A DNA stretch of 64,000 nt from Mucilaginibacter dorajii (GCF_024808255.1 NZ_JANTYS010000006.1:62001-126000); one strand, 5' to 3'. Counted from the stretch's first letter, positions 16,254 through 25,469 are shown. Made by a program: numbers and translations. The notes: generated from the letters alone by a model not told the origin.

Positions 16254-17168
16254 ATGGACACTTTAAGTACTATATTAGAAGCAACCGGACTAAGGAGTGT
16301 TGTTTACAGCAAAGTTACCCTTGAAGCCCCCTGGGGACTGGATATTGTTAAGGACGAAAATTCGCAGTTCTGGCGGCTGGTAAATGGCAGTTGTATTATT
16401 GGTTCGCCCGATGGCCGTATTATAGAAATGGCAGAGGGCGACCTGGTATTTGTGCCGCATGGCAGTGCCCATTGGATAGCCGATAAAGCTACAAGCCTGC
16501 GTATGCCGTCGCCCCAATTTGTTAAGGCACGCAGAGAGGGGACACCTGTTTTTAATAGTGGCGGCGAGCCAACCAACCTTGTAGCCGGTCACTTTGAATT
16601 TGATTACCAGCCCTTGCATCCTTTTTTAAAGGATCTGCCGTCAATTATTCACATCAGGCAGTATACAACAGAAAACCAGCTATTGGTAAAGCAAATTACA
16701 CAACTGATGTTTGACGAGCTCAATAACGAAAGGCCTGGAAGCAGCGTTATGCTGAAGTGTTTATCAGAAATTATGTTTGTGAATATCATCAGGGCATATT
16801 TAGAACAGGCCTTGCCCGGTAGTGGGTTTCTTTCGGCATTAAATGATCCCAGGATCAGTAAAGCGCTAAAACTGATACAAGACTCGCCCCAAAACAATTG
16901 GACGCTTGAATCCCTCGCGTCGGAGATTGGCATGTCGCGTTCTGTGTTTTTTAACCAGTTTAAAAAATTGGTGCATGAAACACCACTGGACTACCTCACC
17001 AACTGGCGCATCAGGCGGGCTCAGAAACTATTGACAACAGAGAACAGTAATGTATCAGAAATTGCAGCAAACGTAGGTTATCGGTCGGAAGCGGCTTTTA
17101 ACCGGATCTTTAAATCAAAAATAGGGCAAACTCCCGCGGTGTACAGAAAAAGCAAGTTTTATCAATAG
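16254..17168 (+). CDS. AraC family transcriptional regulator with N-terminal cupin domain
   Basis: A 304-residue activator-type regulator. Residues 1-180 form a cupin of the AraC_binding/Cupin_6 kind (VTLEAPWGLDIVKD, WRLVNGSCIIG, DLVFVPHGSAHWI). The C-terminus has two helix-turn-helix motifs (WTLESLASEIGMSRSVFFNQ and NVSEIAANVGYRSEAAFNRI). I choose the ATG at 16254: the frame opens 13 codons earlier at 16215, but that point precedes the expected transcription start given by the TATATTTG box at 16224-16231. It is divergent from the SnoaL-like gene and probably binds the palindrome between them. Confidence 0.85.
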   Translation: MDTLSTILEATGLRSVVYSKVTLEAPWGLDIVKDENSQFWRLVNGSCIIGSPDGRIIEMAEGDLVFVPHGSAHWIADKATSLRMPSPQFVKARREGTPVFNSGGEPTNLVAGHFEFDYQPLHPFLKDLPSIIHIRQYTTENQLLVKQITQLMFDELNNERPGSSVMLKCLSEIMFVNIIRAYLEQALPGSGFLSALNDPRISKALKLIQDSPQNNWTLESLASEIGMSRSVFFNQFKKLVHETPLDYLTNWRIRRAQKLLTTENSNVSEIAANVGYRSEAAFNRIFKSKIGQTPAVYRKSKFYQ

Positions 17169-17203
17169 GTTTTTTGCCTAAAAAACACCGTTCACAAGCT
17201 GAA

Positions 17204-18130
17204 CTAAGCCAGCATCCCGGCCAACACACCCTCCTTTAACGAATTACTGCACATACTCACTTTGCTAATGCCCAGCTTATGCATAATAAAGCGGGTGATG
17301 AGCGAAGCCGCCACGATCATATCAACCCTAACCGGAATAATACCTTTACTGGCCGCCCTTTCTTTATGGGTAGATTGTACAAATTTATTGGTTAGTGTTA
17401 ACAGTTCGCTTTCGTCAAAATTGTAGTTTTTGGTGGTTTTCAGGTCGAAAGGATGACCTTTCTCAATCTCAATCACTTCGGCAAAAGTTTCAAACGCGCC
17501 TGATGAGCCTATCAATACGTCCACTTTTTGAGTGGCAACGGCGGTAAACAGATCATTTAAATGATCTTCAAGGTATAGATTTAATGCCTCGATGGATGCG
17601 GGTGGGATAGGGTCGGTTCGGTGGAAAAGGTCCATCAGCCGGGCCGCGCCAATCTCGAAGCTCTGTTTCCAGGTGATGCCATTGATATTGCCTAAAATAA
17701 ACTCCACACTGCCGCCGCCAATATCCATAATGAGCGAGTTTTGTGCCGATAAACAGCCGCTGATCTTTACACCCTGGTAAATAAAGCCCGCTTCCTGTTC
17801 GCCATTAATAATTTCGATGCTGATTCCTGTTTTATCTTTAACCTCTTTAATAAAGTCCTGTCCGTTTGATGCGCTGCGCAGGGCCGATGTGGCAATGGCG
17901 CGGGTTTCGGTAGCATTATTGGCCTTTATTTCCCGCGCAAACATTTGCATGGTATCAATGCCGCGCTGGTAAGCTTCGGGCACAATGTAGCCTTTGTTAA
18001 TACCGCCTTCGCCAAGCTTTACGGCTTCATGGTAATGCACTATTTCCTGGTAGTTATCAATATCGCCATCGGCAATCAATAAATGGAAGGTGTTGGTACC
18101 TAAATCCATCACGGCAACGCGTTTACTCAT
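17204..18130 (-). CDS. Ppx/GppA family phosphatase (exopolyphosphatase-like)
   Basis: A 308-residue member of the Ppx/GppA family, which hydrolyses polyphosphate or pppGpp through an actin-like ATPase fold. Visible marks are the phosphate-1 loop MDLGTNTFHLLIAD, the segment ATSALRSASNGQDFI, phosphate-2 loop LIMDIGGGSVEFILGN and the adenosine-site-like GSSGAFETFAEVI. The length fits the short form that has only the two core domains and lacks the C-terminal HD-like part. It is convergent with the AraC gene, separated by about 35 bases with no strong hairpin. Confidence 0.85.
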   Translation of the reverse strand: MSKRVAVMDLGTNTFHLLIADGDIDNYQEIVHYHEAVKLGEGGINKGYIVPEAYQRGIDTMQMFAREIKANNATETRAIATSALRSASNGQDFIKEVKDKTGISIEIINGEQEAGFIYQGVKISGCLSAQNSLIMDIGGGSVEFILGNINGITWKQSFEIGAARLMDLFHRTDPIPPASIEALNLYLEDHLNDLFTAVATQKVDVLIGSSGAFETFAEVIEIEKGHPFDLKTTKNYNFDESELLTLTNKFVQSTHKERAASKGIIPVRVDMIVAASLITRFIMHKLGISKVSMCSNSLKEGVLAGMLA

Positions 18131-18151
18131 ATGGCTAAAATAAATAATTTA

Positions 18152-18275
18152 GTTCATTGGTTCATTGGTTCATTGGTTCACTTGTTCATTGGTCTTTTCT
18201 GGTTGGATTGCCAGGTTGAGAGCAGACAACCACCAACCCCGCCATGCCCGCGTTCCAATGAACCAATGAACCAAT
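18152..18275. repeat. Reiterated TTCATTGG words in inverted orientation
   Basis: Several TTCATTGG words run from 18152 to 18192 and their complement CCAATGAA recurs from 18254 to 18275, giving a long hairpin between the phosphatase gene and the ABC transporter genes. Similar word-built hairpins lie at 30124-30208, 35120-35156 and 45655-45835. Confidence 0.7.
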
Positions 18276-19528
18276 TACTCTTTATAAAAGAACCATTTAC
18301 TCAACTCCTTGAAGCTTGCTTTTTTGCCGTACATTAAAATACCAACCCTGTAAATACGTGAGGCTACATAGGTGGTAAATAAAAAGCCAACTATCATCAT
18401 AAACATAGATAGGGCTATTTGCCAGGTAGGTGGATCGAAGGGTAACCGCACCATCATGGCAACCGGGGCTGTAAATGGAATTATGGATAACCAGACAGCT
18501 AAGGCACTATCCGGAGCGCGGAATAATACGGTTACGGATAACAGATAGGTGAACAATAAAGGCAGAGTTATCGGGAACATGAATTGTTGTGTCTCCGTTT
18601 CACTATCAACTGCTGAGCCTACTGCTGCAAATAAGGCACTGTATAACAAGTATCCGCTTAAAAAATAAAACAGGAAGCACCCTAATATGAATCCAAATGG
18701 GATAGTAGATAAAGTGGAAATGATACCTGCCATAAAGCTTTGCGGCGAGTTAAACGCATGGCCTGCTATTTTTGATGAAATGACCGATAAAATTATCCAG
18801 GCACTAAACTGCGTTAAGCCAACCAAACCTACGCCGATTATTTTACCCAACATCAGTTGAAATGGTTTTACTGATGATATGATCACCTCAATAATACGAC
18901 TGGTTTTCTCTTCAATTACGCCCCGCATTACTTGCCCGCCGTAAATGAAAAGTGATATGTAAATAAATATGGCACAAGCAATACCTACTCCCATATTGGC
19001 GCCTAAATTGCTGCTTTTATCGCCAGCATCTGTAATCTCAACCGTGTTTACAGATATATCAGCCTTTTTTATGGAGTGTATAACTGCAGTATCAATATGG
19101 TGCAACACCATATTATAATTAAATGCAATGTCGCCCATTTGTTTTTCAATTTCATCGGTAAGCTGCATGGGAGATTTCTTTTTTGAAAAGATTTGTATAG
19201 CGCCTTTTTTTGCATAGTCGGCCGGGATGTAAAGGGTCGAAATATTTTCATCTTTTTTGGAGTCGGCTTTATCCGCCTTCAAATCCTGATGACTTACCGT
19301 AAATTTTATGTTAGATACATCATGAAATTTACCAGCAAAGATCTTGGTATCGTCAGATACATTTACTATTTGCAGTGTAGATAAGTTATCACTATTCTTT
19401 GCTACCAGGGCTATTATTCCGCCCATCGCCAATATGAGTAGGGGAACTACAAAAATCATCACAATGAACGATTTTTTGCGTACCCGGGTAAGGTATTCGC
19501 GCTGTATAATGAGTAGTATTTTATTCAT
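18275..19528 (-). CDS. ABC-2 type transporter permease (NatB-like)
   Basis: A 417-residue membrane permease of the ABC-2 family. There is one helix near the N-terminus (SFIVMIFVVPLLILAMGGII), a periplasmic domain of about 150 residues, then five helices in the C-terminal half (for example GVGIACAIFIYISLFIYGGQ and GLVGLTQFSAWIILSVISSK), with the family motif VMRGVIEEKTSRIIEVIISS. It pairs with the ATPase gene immediately upstream, whose stop overlaps its start by 8 bases, so translation is coupled. NatAB-like systems export sodium or drugs; the substrate here is not known. Confidence 0.85.
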   Translation of the reverse strand: MNKILLIIQREYLTRVRKKSFIVMIFVVPLLILAMGGIIALVAKNSDNLSTLQIVNVSDDTKIFAGKFHDVSNIKFTVSHQDLKADKADSKKDENISTLYIPADYAKKGAIQIFSKKKSPMQLTDEIEKQMGDIAFNYNMVLHHIDTAVIHSIKKADISVNTVEITDAGDKSSNLGANMGVGIACAIFIYISLFIYGGQVMRGVIEEKTSRIIEVIISSVKPFQLMLGKIIGVGLVGLTQFSAWIILSVISSKIAGHAFNSPQSFMAGIISTLSTIPFGFILGCFLFYFLSGYLLYSALFAAVGSAVDSETETQQFMFPITLPLLFTYLLSVTVLFRAPDSALAVWLSIIPFTAPVAMMVRLPFDPPTWQIALSMFMMIVGFLFTTYVASRIYRVGILMYGKKASFKELSKWFFYKE

Positions 19529-20441
19529 GGCTTAGGGAGTTTGCGTTAACTTTTTCGATGAAAATTTCGTGCATGCTCGGGATCACTTCCTGCAGCATGT
19601 TGATGTGGGTTTTAGGGATCAGGTACTGCAGCACATCGTTGGAGTTTTTACCTTCGGTAAGCTTTATTTTAATGGTGTTGCGCTCATCGTCGGTAAGGGT
19701 ATCACCAATCACTTCAAAGGGCTGTAGTCCGTCTAAACTTAAAGGCGCGCCGGTATACTCCACAAAATAAGTATCGTTACGGTACGAGTTGCGGATGGTT
19801 TTAACCTTACCATCTAATATTTTATGTGATTTATTGATGAGGGCGATAGAATGACAAAGCTCTTCTACAGATTCCATACGGTGGGTAGAGAACAAGATGG
19901 TAGCACCTTTTTTATTCAGCTCCAGGATCTCGTCTTTAATCACTTCGGCATGCACCGGGTCGAAACCGCTGAAGGGTTCATCAAGGATGATCAGATCTGG
20001 CTCGTGTAGCACCGTTGCCACAAACTGGGCCTTTTGCTGCATACCTTTGGATAGTTCTTCTATCTTTTTTTTCCACCAGGTTTCCATGCCCAGCTTGTCA
20101 AACCAAAATTTTAAACGTTTTTGGGCTTCATCGCGGCTCAGGCCTTTTAAGCGGGCCAGGTATATCATCTGCTCGCCAATCTCCATCTTTTTGTACAGGC
20201 CGCGTTCTTCGGGCAGGTAGCCAATGCGGTCGATATGCGATTGATTGAGCTTTTCGCCATTAAAGAAAACTTCGCCGGAGTCTGGTGCTGTGATCTGGTT
20301 AATGATACGGATGAGAGAGGTTTTACCTGCGCCATTTGGCCCCAGCAGACCGAAAACCTGACCACTTTCTACCTCCAGACTTACATCGTCTAACGCCCGG
20401 TGACCGGCGTATTGCTTAACAATATTGCGGATGCTTAACAT
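19521..20441 (-). CDS. ABC transporter ATP-binding protein (NatA-like)
   Basis: A 306-residue ATPase subunit. Walker A is GPNGAGKTSLI, the signature LSKGMQQKAQFVATVLHEPD, Walker B LIILDEPFSGFDP and the H-loop STHRMES. An extra C-terminal region of about 80 residues follows, as in NatA/YhaQ-type proteins (DUF4162-like). It drives the ABC-2 permease encoded next to it (8-base overlap). The spacer upstream contains a direct repeat at 20503-20574 but no obvious promoter. Confidence 0.88.
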   Translation of the reverse strand: MLSIRNIVKQYAGHRALDDVSLEVESGQVFGLLGPNGAGKTSLIRIINQITAPDSGEVFFNGEKLNQSHIDRIGYLPEERGLYKKMEIGEQMIYLARLKGLSRDEAQKRLKFWFDKLGMETWWKKKIEELSKGMQQKAQFVATVLHEPDLIILDEPFSGFDPVHAEVIKDEILELNKKGATILFSTHRMESVEELCHSIALINKSHKILDGKVKTIRNSYRNDTYFVEYTGAPLSLDGLQPFEVIGDTLTDDERNTIKIKLTEGKNSNDVLQYLIPKTHINMLQEVIPSMHEIFIEKVNANSLSHE

Positions 20442-20502
20442 ATTTTGATTAAGGTTTATTTTGTTAATTTATGGTTTAGATACGACGAAAATTAAAATGT
20501 TA

Positions 20503-20574
20503 CACACGAATAAGAGCGAATTGAGTCGAATTTCACTAAACACGAATGAGGACGAATTGAGTCGAATTTCACGA
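20503..20574. repeat. Tandem direct repeat, two 37-base units
   Basis: ACACGAATAAGAGCGAATTG at 20503 and ACACGAATGAGGACGAATTG at 20540 start two copies of the same unit that share the tail AGTCGAATTTCAC. A third partial, CGAATTTTTAGG, follows. It fills the spacer between the ABC transporter and sialidase-like genes. Confidence 0.75.
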
Positions 20575-20626
20575 ATTTTTAGGAAATGAGGTGATGTTCA
20601 TTCTTATTTGCGCCAACTCGAACTAA

Positions 20627-21826
20627 TTAGTGAGATTCGTGTGTATTAATCTGTGTCAAATTAAACTTTAGCACTTCTATCGCTTCCTTTTGCCGGGATA
20701 TGATTACGTACATATACCCCTGATAGATCATAGTATGCGGATAGCCATATTGGCCGCCTTTCCATAATCCTTCTTTTTTTAGGTGATAAAGCTCATTGGC
20801 TATGATATAGTTTTGGGTGAAGGCTTTGCCATCTTTTGAGATGGATAAAATCAGCGGGTTTCTATCGTAATGGTGCAGGGTATCGGGGATGCCCACATAA
20901 TAAAAACGTTTATCGGGCAGGCGGCCGAAATGAAATTTGCTGTCGTTATCTGAAAAAGGAGCCGCTACCGGGCGCGACCAGCTGCTGCCGTTGTCTTTGC
21001 TCTCGGTTAACCAAAGCTTGCCTTTCCAACCCTTACCGGTTACCCTTAGCAGCATGTGGATGATGTTGTCATCCGTTTGATAAAACGAGCCTTCGCATAA
21101 GGGCGGTAATCCCAATTTGGCGGCGGGAGCGTAAAATGCAGATGAGTTATCCTGGGTATATAGTGAGTCGGGGTAAAAGCTGCTGAGTTTCCAGCCCGAG
21201 ATCCCGCGTGGGTCATCGGTATAAGGGAACAGGAAATTACCGCTGATGATGAGCCTGCCGCTTTTGGTAGCCTCAGGGCCGTGGTTGGGGATCAATGGAA
21301 CATGCATGTCGATGGGATCGCTCCAATGCAGGCCATCGGTGCTGGTTTTAGCCCATAGGTGGGTGTTTTGGCGGTGTTTGGTATATTCGCCATAGTAGGC
21401 AACCAAAGTGCCTTTGTATTGATATAAACCGGCAGCAGTAAGCACGGTGAGTGTATCGTTAACTTTACCCGGCGAGGCCAGCGGCACAGGTGCCGACCAA
21501 TGCTCAAAATCCTTTGAGGTAGCATAAACCACCCGTTGCCCCGGCGAATCTTCGTCGATCAATCCGTTGCTCCATATGGCTATAAATTTATCTTTAAAAT
21601 GGATAATGCTGGGGTGGTGGTTGTACAGCCATTCCTTATCCGGCGAGTAAATCATACTCCGCTTAATTTGCAGATGGGGTATGCCTGTTTCAGTTTGGTA
21701 GTTGTTGCGGATGGTTTGTGCGTAGGTTTTGTTGGAGACGAAATGCACAAGCAAAATAATACCGGCCGCTATGCATTTACCAAGCAAGGAGTTAAAACTT
21801 GATTTTAATTTGGGGAGGTTAGTCAT
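20627..21826 (-). CDS. Secreted sialidase-fold (six-bladed beta-propeller) hydrolase
   Basis: A 399-residue protein with a signal segment (CIAAGIILLVHFVSNKTYAQ) and a beta-propeller of the sialidase/neuraminidase superfamily: HHPSIIHFKDKFIAIWSNGL, YATSKDFEHWSAPVPLAS, WAKTSTDGLHWSDPIDM, WLTESKDNGSSWSRPVAAPF and LILSISKDGKAFTQNY are Asp-box-like turns. The family cleaves terminal sialic acids or related glycosides; true sialidase residues cannot be verified here. Its start touches the stop of the membrane gene at 21827-22423, so it ends an operon with the three membrane paralogues. Confidence 0.7.
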   Translation of the reverse strand: MTNLPKLKSSFNSLLGKCIAAGIILLVHFVSNKTYAQTIRNNYQTETGIPHLQIKRSMIYSPDKEWLYNHHPSIIHFKDKFIAIWSNGLIDEDSPGQRVVYATSKDFEHWSAPVPLASPGKVNDTLTVLTAAGLYQYKGTLVAYYGEYTKHRQNTHLWAKTSTDGLHWSDPIDMHVPLIPNHGPEATKSGRLIISGNFLFPYTDDPRGISGWKLSSFYPDSLYTQDNSSAFYAPAAKLGLPPLCEGSFYQTDDNIIHMLLRVTGKGWKGKLWLTESKDNGSSWSRPVAAPFSDNDSKFHFGRLPDKRFYYVGIPDTLHHYDRNPLILSISKDGKAFTQNYIIANELYHLKKEGLWKGGQYGYPHTMIYQGYMYVIISRQKEAIEVLKFNLTQINTHESH

Positions 21827-22423
21827 TTATTGGATTCGAAATTCAGAGATTGAACGGTTCAATTCGTCCTGGGTTTTTAAATAGCGGGTTATTCCTATCA
21901 ATGCATAACATAACGAGGCCGGCGTAAATAACAGACAGAACATGATAATTTGTACAACTGTTTGACCTGCAAGGATAATCAACGCGCCGGCTGTAACATA
22001 AAACAGCATGTAGGTTAAGTAAGCAAGCCCGAATAAACCATAAGGTAATCTAAGCTCTGTATTACGTAATTTGAAAAATTGAATAATTAAAATGATGCTC
22101 ATTAACATTATGAAAACTGATAACAAAAACAGTAACCAATCCCCATTTGTATTGGTTGCGGTAACACCCGATAAAAAGGTTATTGTAAAGTTAAATATGA
22201 TGAACGCAATCAAGGTATTGATATAGCTTTTCTTTTCGTAAAGATGTTTCAAAACATAAACCAGGTATATAAGCTGCGTATCAAAAAGTAACTCCCTGAA
22301 CAAGGTGAAATAAAACGGCGGGCGCGATTGATTTAACGCAAATAGGAGAGCTACGATAGTTGCTATAAAATAAATAGCATTAATAACCATCATGTATCTT
22401 GTTGTTTTGGCGTTTACTTTCAT
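21827..22423 (-). CDS. Multi-pass membrane protein, third of three tandem paralogues
   Basis: A 198-residue protein with about six hydrophobic helices. It opens MKVNAKTTRYMMVINAIYFI, closely matching MKVKPKNTGYII and MMVTAKNTYYIMAVNLLYTL of the two upstream neighbours, and shares with them YVLKHLYEKKSYINTLIAF-type loops. The start ATG overlaps the stop of the neighbour (22420-22423), giving translational coupling. No family is recognised, and the three copies are strongly diverged. It may be part of a membrane complex with the sialidase-like product encoded directly after it, but that is only context. Confidence 0.65.
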   Translation of the reverse strand: MKVNAKTTRYMMVINAIYFIATIVALLFALNQSRPPFYFTLFRELLFDTQLIYLVYVLKHLYEKKSYINTLIAFIIFNFTITFLSGVTATNTNGDWLLFLLSVFIMLMSIILIIQFFKLRNTELRLPYGLFGLAYLTYMLFYVTAGALIILAGQTVVQIIMFCLLFTPASLCYALIGITRYLKTQDELNRSISEFRIQ

Positions 22424-23052
22424 TTTGGAAGTTTGTTTTCGATTGAATTATCGGGGTTTGCAATAGTCGGTGGCATCACTTGTTGCTGGTTGTTAGTAAT
22501 AATTAATGCTTTATATAGAATGTAAATAATAGCTAATGGAGGTAATGTTTCCGCTAAAACTACATAGTAAAGCAGGTTTCTGCCTACATAATGTTGAATT
22601 ACAAATACGGATATCAAGAGCTTAAAAAACAATGATAACGGCATAATAGCCCCAAGCAGCTTAAACGGGAACGAAAGTACCGGATCTTTTACGTTTGTAG
22701 CTTGGGCGCTAATGTATAATGTTGCTATAAAACCGATCAGCATTGGCAGTATGTTTCCGTTTATACCGGTTCTTCCTACCAATAAATGCCATCCAAAAAA
22801 TATAATATCAAGGATGATATAAATTCGGAGCGACAATATAATAGTTCTTTTTTCATCAACCTGCTTTAAAATTGCCATTAAATAAAATATGGCTGCAACA
22901 TAACAACCTTCCAAAATAAAGTTGGTTAAGTAGTTAACCAGATTTGACAGCATGATATGTGAAAGCTTGAGCACGCCTATTATGCCGACCAAAATGGTGT
23001 AGAGCAGTGTGGCGGCAATAATATACCCGGTATTCTTAGGCTTTACTTTCAT
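22420..23052 (-). CDS. Multi-pass membrane protein, second of three tandem paralogues
   Basis: A 210-residue hydrophobic protein with six or so predicted helices. Its start MKVKPKNTGYIIAATLLYTI and the loop YLMAILKQVDEKRTIILSLR show common ancestry with both flanking genes. The C-terminal tail is polar (NNQQQVMPPTIANPDNSIEN) and probably cytoplasmic. It begins 10 bases after the stop of the upstream paralogue and overlaps the next gene by 4 bases. No known family or catalytic motif was recognised. Confidence 0.65.
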   Translation of the reverse strand: MKVKPKNTGYIIAATLLYTILVGIIGVLKLSHIMLSNLVNYLTNFILEGCYVAAIFYLMAILKQVDEKRTIILSLRIYIILDIIFFGWHLLVGRTGINGNILPMLIGFIATLYISAQATNVKDPVLSFPFKLLGAIMPLSLFFKLLISVFVIQHYVGRNLLYYVVLAETLPPLAIIYILYKALIITNNQQQVMPPTIANPDNSIENKLPK

Positions 23053-23062
23053 GGTTTTTTGC

Positions 23063-23638
23063 TTAGGTTAAGATTGATGCCGTCGAGTCTTCTTCGGAAG
23101 CCAGATACCTTGCTATTTTAAATAGAATGTAGAATGTCATGGCAGGAATTAATATTTCTGTTAGACTAACGTATTTAAACAACTGAGACGAGTAAATGAT
23201 ACTTGCAATGAGTTGTAATAAAATCACAAAAAGGAACATAAGCCCATAAGTAAGCAGGGGATAGCCAAGCCATTTATTCTGAATCCGGGCAGATTGGATA
23301 GTGAAAATAATACCGGCGATAATAGATAGTAAAAAGAAAAGGTAATATAAGCCTACATTATTTGCCGTCATTTTAACTACAACAAAATACAGCGAAATGA
23401 AAATATCAATACCGATAAAAATCTTATAGGTTGCTATAATAGATCCATCTTCTTTTAAGTACTTCAACATCATAACCACGTACAGCATCGGAGTTACGTA
23501 CACTATTTCATTCAATACCTGCAGCCATTTAGCCACGGGCATATCGTTAAATCTCAATGTGATAGATGCAATTACCGTTAGCGTGTAAAGCAGGTTTACA
23601 GCCATTATGTAGTAGGTGTTTTTAGCGGTTACCATCAT
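23063..23638 (-). CDS. Multi-pass membrane protein, first of three tandem paralogues
   Basis: A 191-residue protein with about six hydrophobic helices and the N-terminus MMVTAKNTYYIMAVNLLYTL shared in pattern with the next two genes. The loop MLKYLKEDGSIIATYKIFIG matches the corresponding loops of the paralogues. It is the first gene of a minus-strand operon continuing through 20627. No function can be assigned; the pattern recalls uncharacterised small polytopic proteins of Bacteroidota. Confidence 0.65.
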   Translation of the reverse strand: MMVTAKNTYYIMAVNLLYTLTVIASITLRFNDMPVAKWLQVLNEIVYVTPMLYVVMMLKYLKEDGSIIATYKIFIGIDIFISLYFVVVKMTANNVGLYYLFFLLSIIAGIIFTIQSARIQNKWLGYPLLTYGLMFLFVILLQLIASIIYSSQLFKYVSLTEILIPAMTFYILFKIARYLASEEDSTASILT

Positions 23639-23749
23639 TCTGCTTTATCTAAATGGTCTGGAATAAATATAAGTTTCATTGTTGCTCAAATTAATAAATA
23701 ATCTTTACGGCCTGTTTAAAAATAAACAAACAGCAAGTTGTAGATCCCA

Positions 23750-23780
23750 GACTTACGAAGTTTTTAAAACTTCGTAAGTC
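23750..23780. repeat. Palindrome of the ACTTACGAAGT family, copy 2
   Basis: GACTTACGAAGTTTTTAAAA followed by CTTCGTAAGTC forms an almost perfect 31-base palindrome, the same family as 673-705. It lies between the P1 peptidase gene and the membrane-protein operon. Confidence 0.75.
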
Positions 23781-23841
23781 TTTCGCCTCCTTGTCAGCCC
23801 GACGGGTCTTGGCACTCTTATCCAATTTATAAGCCAACCCT

Positions 23842-24993
23842 TTATTGCATTTTATGGCTGTAGCTGTTAATCACCTGCATTAGTTTATCATGCGGGATGG
23901 CGTATACGGTGTTACCGTTAATGCCGGTCATGGTTTTGGCGGCTATCATGGCGTTAATGATCGATTCTTCTACGCTTTCAACAGTGGCCTGGTATACTTT
24001 GTCCATTTGTTCTTTGGGGAGTACCGTCCAGGTTTGCAGGGTGCCTTTGGCGTTATCTTTTGGTGGTACGGTACTTAAAGCCAGGAAAATATCGCCGGAG
24101 CCATTCCTGCCTATACCACCACAACGGGCAACACCTAACGACGCGCGTTTGGCGACCAGTTTAAGCTGTGCGGGCAGCAACGGAGCATCAGTAGCCACAA
24201 TAATAATGATAGAGCCATCCTTGGGCTTGCGGTTGATGGTGGGCATATCGCCCTGCCATTCTTTACCAACCGGCACGCCCGAAATTACGAGGTCTTTTCG
24301 CCCGCCAAAGTTTCCCTGTACAAAAACACCAATAGTGTAGGTTGCCGTATCTATTTTAATCACCCGGGATGATGTGCCACTGCCGCCCTTGAAATTAAAC
24401 AGCGACATCCCTGTGCCACCGCCAACGTTGCCTTCTTCTACCTTGCCGCCATGCGCGCTGTTTAAGGCCTCAAAAACATCTTCCTTTTTTACATGCAGGC
24501 CGTTAATGTCGTTTAATATCCCGTCGAAGGTTTCGGCGGCTACGGGCAAGCCAAATGAAAAATCAACCAGGCTGCCTTTGCTGAAGTTTTTCATGTTCCA
24601 CTCGCCGATAGCATCCCGTACCACGCCCACGCTGTTGGTATTGGTAATGCCGATGGGGCCGTAGTTTAAACCATATTCGTCGATAACGGTGGTGCCCGTC
24701 ATTTCGCCATCACCATTTAAACTAAACCAACCGGCCGGCAACGGGTCGATAGATTTACCGTTGGGCATAATTACGGTAACCCCGGTGCGCACAGGCCCTT
24801 TACCGGTAACCAAAGCTCCATCGCCGATAATGATTGTTTTATACCCAACCAGCACACCCTTAACATCCGTAATGGCATTGTATTGCCCTGGCGAACCATC
24901 GAATTTAATCCCAAGATCCCGGGCACGTTGCTGGGCGAAGGAGGAAGTGGTTATAGTTGTTATGAGCAATGTGGTTAAGGCGAGTAGTTTCAT
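23842..24993 (-). CDS. Secreted P1 family peptidase (DmpA/aminopeptidase-like)
   Basis: A 383-residue N-terminal-nucleophile hydrolase of family P1 (DmpA, beta-peptidyl aminopeptidases). It has a signal peptide (MKLLALTTLLITTITTSSFA), the early segment ITDVKGVLVGYKTI, the YGPIGITNTNSVGVVRDAI region and the autocleavage site in FKGGSGTSSRVI, where the Ser after GT is expected to become the nucleophile. ITVNAMIAAKTMTG-like sequence near the end fits the family. The start at 24993 is chosen because the longer frame begins inside the repeat at 25070-25219. Confidence 0.85.
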   Translation of the reverse strand: MKLLALTTLLITTITTSSFAQQRARDLGIKFDGSPGQYNAITDVKGVLVGYKTIIIGDGALVTGKGPVRTGVTVIMPNGKSIDPLPAGWFSLNGDGEMTGTTVIDEYGLNYGPIGITNTNSVGVVRDAIGEWNMKNFSKGSLVDFSFGLPVAAETFDGILNDINGLHVKKEDVFEALNSAHGGKVEEGNVGGGTGMSLFNFKGGSGTSSRVIKIDTATYTIGVFVQGNFGGRKDLVISGVPVGKEWQGDMPTINRKPKDGSIIIIVATDAPLLPAQLKLVAKRASLGVARCGGIGRNGSGDIFLALSTVPPKDNAKGTLQTWTVLPKEQMDKVYQATVESVEESIINAMIAAKTMTGINGNTVYAIPHDKLMQVINSYSHKMQ

Positions 24994-25069
24994 GTTGATG
25001 AATGTTGGGTTGCCTAATATAGTCATCAGAAGCCATTTGAGAAATTGCGTTTTAAATAAAATGGTAGGC

Positions 25070-25219
25070 AGGAGGCACCTACGGAGCCAAAACATAGTTG
25101 TATTTTTTTCTATAAACACGGGGCTACGCTGTAGCCTGCAACGTATTTTCGGCCCCGTAGGTGCCGCGTGTTTATAGTGAAATGTGTATGGGGTGTTTTG
25201 GCCCCGTAGGTGCCTCCTT
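25070..25219. repeat. Dispersed repeat with AGGAGGCACCTACGGAGCC ends, copy 2
   Basis: Left end AGGAGGCACCTACGGAGCC and right end GGCCCCGTAGGTGCCTCCT are near-perfect inverted repeats. The interior CTATAAACACGGGGCTACGC matches the copy at 4115-4297, and an additional internal GGCCCCGTAGGTGCC near 25152 suggests a nested partial copy. Confidence 0.8.
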
Positions 25220-25313
25220 ATAAAAGTGATTTTGCATGGAAATCGCCTTTAAAGATTTGCGTAGCAAAAGGTAGCTCCTATGGAGCAAAAAAGCTTCAAT
25301 TACTCGTTCTACA

Positions 25314-25382
25314 AATAGGTAGCCGCTATGCGGCATCGAATATTTAATAAGACGAAAGAATGCCGCATAGCGGCTACCTATT
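25314..25382. repeat. Perfect 23-base inverted repeat with 23-base loop
   Basis: The arms at 25314-25336 and 25360-25382 are exact reverse complements (core GTAGCCGCTATGCGGCAT). They can form a very stable stem-loop just upstream of the fic promoter. Nearby CTCCTATGGAG at 25276-25286 is a smaller palindrome. Confidence 0.85.
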
Positions 25383-25469
25383 GTGCTCATTGAAAGATGT
25401 TACCTTATGCAAAAATGTTAAAAGCCATTTTCCTGAGCGATTTTGATGCAAAAGTGCTTGTCGACTTAC

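Noticed and set aside
18152..18275. Array of short repeats that could look like CRISPR
   Set aside because: The words are only 8 bases, spacers are absent and the two halves are inverted; there are no cas genes.
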